From: Streptomyces sparsogenes
Lineage (GTDB): Bacteria > Actinomycetota > Actinomycetes > Streptomycetales > Streptomycetaceae
NCBI RefSeq assembly: GCF_001704635.1
Contig: NZ_MAXF01000039.1
Span: forward strand, 1 to 44,096
DNA length: 44,096 nucleotides
Reading direction: 5' to 3'
A program made the position numbers and the translations under genes. Shown here piece by piece: positions 40,815 through 44,096 of this stretch (the stretch's first letter is position 1; every line of letters starts with the position of its first letter). The notes below the pieces were generated by a model. That model saw only the letters and a program-made list of their open reading frames with translations. It had not been told where the DNA came from and ran no database searches.

Positions 40815-42164
40815 TCAGCTTCCGAGTATCTCGATGAGGTGATCGTCGAGATCGGCGACGAAATCCTCACGCCGCCAGGGCCGCAGTTCCTTGCGTGCCT
40901 GCCGTAGCCGTAGCGCGGGCACACGCCCGCCGGTGCTAGCAGCGGACTCGACGCAACTGTGCAGGAGATCCGCGGCTCTCTCAGGCGCGTCCAGCCGGAT
41001 GCAGGCCAGGGCCTGGTCAGTGGAGACGATCGCCCGCTGCACGCTCTCACGTGGTGATCCGAGAGCCGCCGCACTATCGGCGAATGAGGCGTGAGCGGCC
41101 GCCGCGTCTCCGACGTAGAGCTCGCACAGCCCCTCGAAGCCGCGCAGGTGGTCCGGGCTGAAGCTCGTGGGCGCCGGATCGCCCTCCCCGTCGCGGTCGA
41201 GGTCGAGGTCGTACCAGGCAAGCGACAGCGCTGTCCGCGCGTGCCGCTCGGACCCCGCCCGGGCGGCGACCTCGGCTTGTAACGCATGTGCTCGTGCCCG
41301 TACGCGGACACTGTCTCCTGTACGTGCGTCACGCACCGCCGCGTCGATCAACATGCGAGCCGCTTCCATGCCGGGGGCGGAATACAGCGTGACCAGGGCG
41401 TGGCTCATGTGTACGACAGCCCGTCGCCACCGGGCGTCGAGCTGTCCAGCCGTAGCCGTGGCGGCCGCGTACAACGCCCGCGAGGCATGGTCGTCCCGGG
41501 TCTCGAACGCCAGCCGCCCACCGAGGGTGTACGCCTGCGCCGCGACCGTGCGCAGCTCAGGCAGCAGAGGGGCAGGGACATCCCCAACCAGAAGCCGCTG
41601 GCAGGACTCAACCACAGGGGCAAGCAGAAGTTGGAGCCGTGCGAAGGGCAGCGAGCCGACGTGGGCGTTGACGTCGCCCACGACCGTCCGCAGCCCGTCG
41701 ATCAGAGCCTCATCGACACGCGTCGGATCGGTGAGCGCGGCGGCCAGGGACAGCCGGGTCGCGGGCCCGAGCAAGGCAAGCACGCCGGTCCCGCCATCAG
41801 TGGCCGTGCGGATCAACAAGGCGCGCAGATCGCTCAGCCGGGCCTCCGCCTCTCCCAGGTGGGCCAGTGCGTCAAGCAGTTCCGCGAAGTCGCTGCCCGG
41901 CCCAAGCGCGATGTGGCCGTCGGCACCTCGCGCGTACAGGTGCGCGAGCAGCAGTTGATATCGGTCACCGGGGAGGATGGGGCGCGTCGCGCTCTCCCAG
42001 CGGGCGACCGATCGTTGCACGCTCGCGGCGGATGAGTCGAGGGGCTGGCCAAGGCGACGCGCTGTGGAGATGAGCGCCCGTGAGGTGTCGGCCAGAGACC
42101 AGCCTCGCGCCTTCCGGAGGGACTTGAGGGCAGCGGCACCGAGGAGCATTTCGCGCGTGCTCAT
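40815..42164 (-). CDS. XRE-type HTH regulator with long TPR-like domain
   Basis: 449 aa from ATG 42164. Residues 8-75 form an atypical Cro/CI HTH (AAALKSLRKARGWSLADTSRALISTARRLGQPLDSSAASVQRSVARWESATRPILPGDRYQLLLAHLY). The rest is alpha-helical with TPR-like packing: RTVAAQAYTLGGRLAFETRDDHASRALYAAATATA, RRAVVHMSHALVTLYS, RARAHALQAEVAARAGSERHARTALSLAW, YVGDAAAAHASFADSAAALGS and RAIVSTDQALACIRLDAPERAADLLHSC. This design is common in Streptomyces accessory regulators. It is 25 bp downstream of the SLOG gene on the same strand, so the two are probably cotranscribed. Confidence 0.85.
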   Translation of the reverse strand: MSTREMLLGAAALKSLRKARGWSLADTSRALISTARRLGQPLDSSAASVQRSVARWESATRPILPGDRYQLLLAHLYARGADGHIALGPGSDFAELLDALAHLGEAEARLSDLRALLIRTATDGGTGVLALLGPATRLSLAAALTDPTRVDEALIDGLRTVVGDVNAHVGSLPFARLQLLLAPVVESCQRLLVGDVPAPLLPELRTVAAQAYTLGGRLAFETRDDHASRALYAAATATAGQLDARWRRAVVHMSHALVTLYSAPGMEAARMLIDAAVRDARTGDSVRVRARAHALQAEVAARAGSERHARTALSLAWYDLDLDRDGEGDPAPTSFSPDHLRGFEGLCELYVGDAAAAHASFADSAAALGSPRESVQRAIVSTDQALACIRLDAPERAADLLHSCVESAASTGGRVPALRLRQARKELRPWRREDFVADLDDHLIEILGS

Positions 42165-42189
42165 GGCCTCATCATGCCGGTGGTCTGCG

Positions 42190-42648
42190 TCACACGGGCA
42201 CGATTAGGTGAGGTTTCCCCTTTTCGGCACCGTAGTTGATGGTCTGCCAGGTACCGGAAGTACCCTGCGGGCCGGCGAGGGGGAACCCGATGACCATGTC
42301 CGAGCGGTCGACCATCCAGCGGTTCCGGGCGTGGAAGGCGGGCGTGCCCAGCTCGTCGGCGCGCAGCTCGACGATCCCCTTGATGCGGTTACGGCTGCGC
42401 GCGATGGATTGCCGCGCCTCTGCGGGTTGCTGCTGAACGGTGCCCGGTACGACGATCGTGATCTGTGAGGATGTGTTGCCCGCGAGCCAGAGCAGCGCGA
42501 GGGAGTCAATGCCCTTGGCCCCGCCGATGTAGAAGCTCGCGTCGGAGTCTGCGAAGGGGCCGAGGTAGCCGGCGAATAGTTCGGCGTAGTCGGCGAGATC
42601 CCGGTGCCCCGTCGATCGCGTACCGGTGATGACCACGGCCCGAGTCAT
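42190..42648 (-). CDS. SLOG-superfamily nucleotide-binding protein (DprA/YpsA-like)
   Basis: 152 aa from ATG 42648, GGAG six bases upstream. A small Rossmann-like protein: start TRAVVITGTRSTGHRD, nucleotide loop ASFYIGGAKGIDSLALLWLAGN, ITIVVPGTVQQQP, then HARNRWMVDRSDMVIGFPLAGPQGTSGTWQTINYGAEKGKPHLIVPV. The GGAKGxD and RN.WMVDRSDMVIGFP signatures fit the SLOG group, which binds nucleotides or NAD-like ligands and is found in DNA uptake, cytokinin-type hydrolases and conflict systems. No fused effector. Divergent from the micro-operon at 42712 by 63 bp. Confidence 0.8.
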   Translation of the reverse strand: MTRAVVITGTRSTGHRDLADYAELFAGYLGPFADSDASFYIGGAKGIDSLALLWLAGNTSSQITIVVPGTVQQQPAEARQSIARSRNRIKGIVELRADELGTPAFHARNRWMVDRSDMVIGFPLAGPQGTSGTWQTINYGAEKGKPHLIVPV

Positions 42649-42711
42649 GATCCACTCCGTGTCATAGGTTGTCGTATCCCGTCGGGGTTCACGGTGCGGT
42701 GATATCGGTGC

Positions 42712-42957
42712 ATGGACGTAACCAGCCACCGCGACCTCGCTGAAGGCCTGAAATCCTACGGACTTTCGATAACGGCGAAGCGCGCCCACTTGTACGTGGC
42801 GAATACCCTCAGCGCCAGCCTGGCGGAGGAAATCTTCAGCCAGGGAGGGCGGTGCACTACCGCGTGGGGGTACGAGATCGGTGAGCGCGGCGACGAGATC
42901 GGCACCGCGCATCGCCTCGCCTATTTGTTGGGCGCGCCCCCAGGGGTGACGGCGTGA
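42712..42957 (+). CDS. Hypothetical protein (81 aa), first gene of coupled micro-operon
   Basis: ATG 42712, no strong RBS (GGTGATATCGGTGC precedes). The protein, HRDLAEGLKSYGLSITAKRAHLYVANTLSASLAEEIFSQGGRCTTAWGYEIGERGDEIGTAHRLAYLLGA, looks like a compact mixed fold; no known domain is recognised. The end overlaps the next start by four bases (GTGA). Similar proteins are, as I recall, found beside XRE regulators in Streptomyces accessory regions. Function unknown. Confidence 0.75.
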   Translation: MDVTSHRDLAEGLKSYGLSITAKRAHLYVANTLSASLAEEIFSQGGRCTTAWGYEIGERGDEIGTAHRLAYLLGAPPGVTA

Positions 42958-43373
42958 CCACCACACCCATGCCGTGGGCACTCCCAACCGGCCACAGCAC
43001 GCAACTGCAGGCCGCCGGCCGGTCGTGGGACGCCGTGCGCGTTCCCCTCTCCATCGGCATCGGCGAACGCACCCTCGAGCTGCTGGGCGGCGTGACGGGC
43101 GCGGTCATCGAGAACCCGTTCGACAAGGTTCTGTACTGGTTGATCACGCCTGGCTCGGCCACCGGATGGGACATGAGCCGACTGCCCCACATCCAGGTCT
43201 GGGGAGCGACCGCGTACATCGAGGTGCCGTCCGTCGACTGCCGGAGGGGGCCCGGGGTGCGCTGGCGCGTACCGCCCCAGGACCGCTGCCTCACCGACCC
43301 GGCGGCCCTCCTCGCCGCACTGCGGACCGCGACCCGCGAAGCGCTCGGCCCCCGCGAGGGGGCGGCCCGATGA
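42954..43373 (+). CDS. Hypothetical protein (139 aa), prim-pol-N-like segment
   Basis: GTG 42954 in a GTGA overlap with the gene before. The pattern SWDAVRVPLSIGIGERTLELLGGVTGAVIENPFDKVLYWLITPGSATGWDMSRLPHIQVWGATAYIEVPSVDCRRGPGVRWRVPPQDRCLTDPAALLAAL recalls a short protein family in Streptomyces sometimes labelled DNA primase/polymerase-like (GAV..P...LYW...PG...W), but catalytic acids of prim-pol enzymes are not evident. It could be a regulator or adaptor. Its stop overlaps the next ATG (ATGA). Confidence 0.75.
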   Translation: MTTTPMPWALPTGHSTQLQAAGRSWDAVRVPLSIGIGERTLELLGGVTGAVIENPFDKVLYWLITPGSATGWDMSRLPHIQVWGATAYIEVPSVDCRRGPGVRWRVPPQDRCLTDPAALLAALRTATREALGPREGAAR

Positions 43374-43555
43374 CGGAGTACTGCTACCGCTGCGACAAAC
43401 CCACCCGCGAGCCCGTCACCGTCCTGCGCGCATCCGCCTCCGGACCCGGGTGCCTGCGCCACCTGTGCCCGGACTGCCACCGCCGACGACCTCACCCCGA
43501 CGCCGACCTCTACCAGGTCCTCGTCACCCTCCAGCGCGACAGGCACCCGACATGA
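43370..43555 (+). CDS. Small zinc-ribbon-like protein (61 aa)
   Basis: ATG 43370 in ATGA overlap with the preceding gene. Cys pairs CYRCDKP and CLRHLCPDCHRRRP form a probable CxxC...CxxC zinc site with a basic tail, then LYQVLVTLQRDRHPT. Such small proteins may bind nucleic acid or partner proteins. No homologue is named. It ends in an ATGA overlap with the next gene. Confidence 0.72.
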   Translation: MTEYCYRCDKPTREPVTVLRASASGPGCLRHLCPDCHRRRPHPDADLYQVLVTLQRDRHPT

Positions 43556-43746
43556 CCACCCCGGCCGACGCCCGGCGCCTGTCCCCCTACTGCGCGCTCT
43601 ACACCGCCGAACCCGACACCACACCCGACGAGATCCACGCCTACTGCAAGGGCCCCGGCGAGGTACGGGCCAAGCCCATACCCCCCGCGACACGCGGCGC
43701 GCTCCTCTTCACCATCCGCTGCGACTGCGACTGCCACCGCACCTGA
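43552..43746 (+). CDS. Small Cys/His-rich protein (64 aa)
   Basis: ATG 43552 in ATGA overlap. The sequence SPYCALYTAEPDTTPDEIHAYCKGPGEVRAKPIPPATRGALLFTIRCDCDCHRT has five Cys and two His (SPYC, AYC, CDCDCH), a likely metal-binding pattern. Last gene of the coupled set; the hairpin at 43757-43822 follows after 10 bp. Function unknown. Confidence 0.72.
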   Translation: MTTPADARRLSPYCALYTAEPDTTPDEIHAYCKGPGEVRAKPIPPATRGALLFTIRCDCDCHRT

Positions 43747-43756
43747 GCCCGTGACG

Positions 43757-43822
43757 TTGCGGTGAGTATCGGACAGCGACACGCCGTCGCTTCGGCGTGT
43801 CGCTGTCCCAAACTCACCGCAA
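43757..43822. terminator. 58-nt hairpin element, copy 2 (terminator-like)
   Basis: An outer 11-bp stem TTGCGGTGAGT (43757-43767) with ACTCACCGCAA (43812-43822), a 3-by-3 mismatch, then a 16-bp stem GGACAGCGACACGCCG (43771-43786) with its complement (43793-43808) and a TCGCTT loop. The core at 43761-43818 aligns gap-free with copy 1 at 8577-8634 (49 of 58 identical). It follows the micro-operon, so it probably ends its transcript. Confidence 0.85.
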
Positions 43823-44010
43823 ATCCAGGCCCCCACCGCATAAAGCCCCCTGCCCACCCGAGGCAGGGCCGACTTCGGACCGCACAGACCACAGCGGCCG
43901 AAGTACCGGAAAGCCTCGCCCCGGCCTCCCGCTTGCAGGCCAGTGACCGGGACGAGGACCGCGCAACCGCGCGGGGGCACCCCCGCGCGAGTGAACTCAC
44001 AGGAGACCCC
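43823..44010 (+). promoter_or_regulatory. Leader of the last gene with GC hairpin before the RBS
   Basis: No gene is supported in these 188 bp. CGCGCGGGGG (43968-43977) and its complement CCCCCGCGCG (43980-43989) form a strong 10-bp hairpin with a minimal loop, ending 12 bases before the AGGAGA RBS at 44001-44006. A second weaker pairing, GGCCGACTTCGG with CCGAAGT, lies at 43868-43899. These could shape translation of the downstream gene. Confidence 0.5.
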
Positions 44011-44096
44011 ATGCGATTACAGCATGTCGTCCGCCAGGACCCGGGCGACGGCGACACCATGCCGGACACCGACGCCCCCACACCGGGCGGCCAGAC
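44011..44096 (+). CDS. 5' end of unidentified gene with a TTA codon (partial)
   Basis: ATG 44011 with AGGAGA five bases before. Only 28 codons are visible: MRLQHVVRQDPGDGDTMPDT then DAPTPGGQ, open to the end of the window. The third codon is TTA (44017-44019), the leucine codon read only by the bldA tRNA in Streptomyces, so the gene is probably under developmental control. No family can be assigned. Confidence 0.65.
   Translation, partial: MRLQHVVRQDPGDGDTMPDTDAPTPGGQ

Overview
The window is high-GC actinobacterial DNA and almost certainly the chromosome of a Streptomyces or a close relative. The evidence is the very high third-position G+C, frequent GTG starts, RBSs of the GGAGG type, leaderless-type promoters, a rare TTA leucine codon, and actinobacterial families (DUF4328, RDD, VanZ, B3/B4, YkuD lipoprotein, sdhCDAB order). 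From memory and unchecked, the middle of the window (GH20, sdh, D-Ala-D-Ala carboxypeptidase, YihY, trpS, glyA) resembles a conserved core region of S. coelicolor. I saw no tRNA, rRNA or CRISPR array.

Layout. 1-66: tail of a decayed IS5-type transposase. 143-1643: TetR regulator divergent from a patatin-like phospholipase. 1713-8567: a sugar-acid catabolic locus. Divergent from a FadR-type GntR regulator run gntK, gntP, an IdnO-like SDR, an IdnD-like zinc dehydrogenase, a CaiB-type CoA transferase and a YwqG-like fragment. L-idonate would go to 5-keto-gluconate, gluconate and 6-phosphogluconate. 8577-8634: hairpin element. 8656-12028: amidase, 46-aa membrane protein, decayed alpha/beta hydrolase, B3/B4 protein. 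12028-12191: intact MITE with TA flanks. 12267-14896: B12-dependent mutase large subunit and an L,D-transpeptidase lipoprotein. 15063-18116: operon of a DUF4328 protein, an ECF sigma factor and a Gly/Asn-rich membrane protein. 18432-21097: GH20 hexosaminidase and an OHCU-decarboxylase-like protein without its catalytic motif. 21254-24662: succinate dehydrogenase sdhCDAB. 24846-32331: VanZ-RDD fusion, metallophosphoesterase, small membrane protein, D-Ala-D-Ala carboxypeptidase, YihY, 2H phosphoesterase, trpS, several with minisatellites in or beside them. 32378-33507: a decaying ECF sigma/anti-sigma pair. 33446-34851: glyA with a ZTP (pfl) riboswitch.

34867-40733 is a nested mobile island. A MITE that inserted just upstream of the glyA promoter -10 is itself split at a CTAG site. 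Inside it lie an intact IS982-family element, an MFS gene tail, two GNAT acetyltransferase genes (one shortened), a truncated second IS982 copy and an IS1182-family element, with CTAG at every IS boundary that can be seen.

40815-44096 is accessory: an XRE/TPR-type regulator and a small SLOG nucleotide-binding protein, divergent from four tiny genes joined by 4-nt start/stop overlaps, a second copy of the hairpin element seen at 8577, and the start of a gene with a TTA codon at position 3.

The most interesting signals are the split MITE with its IS nest upstream of the glyA riboswitch, the 58-nt hairpin family with compensatory stem changes, the decaying sigma/anti-sigma pair, and the SLOG/XRE/micro-operon cassette.
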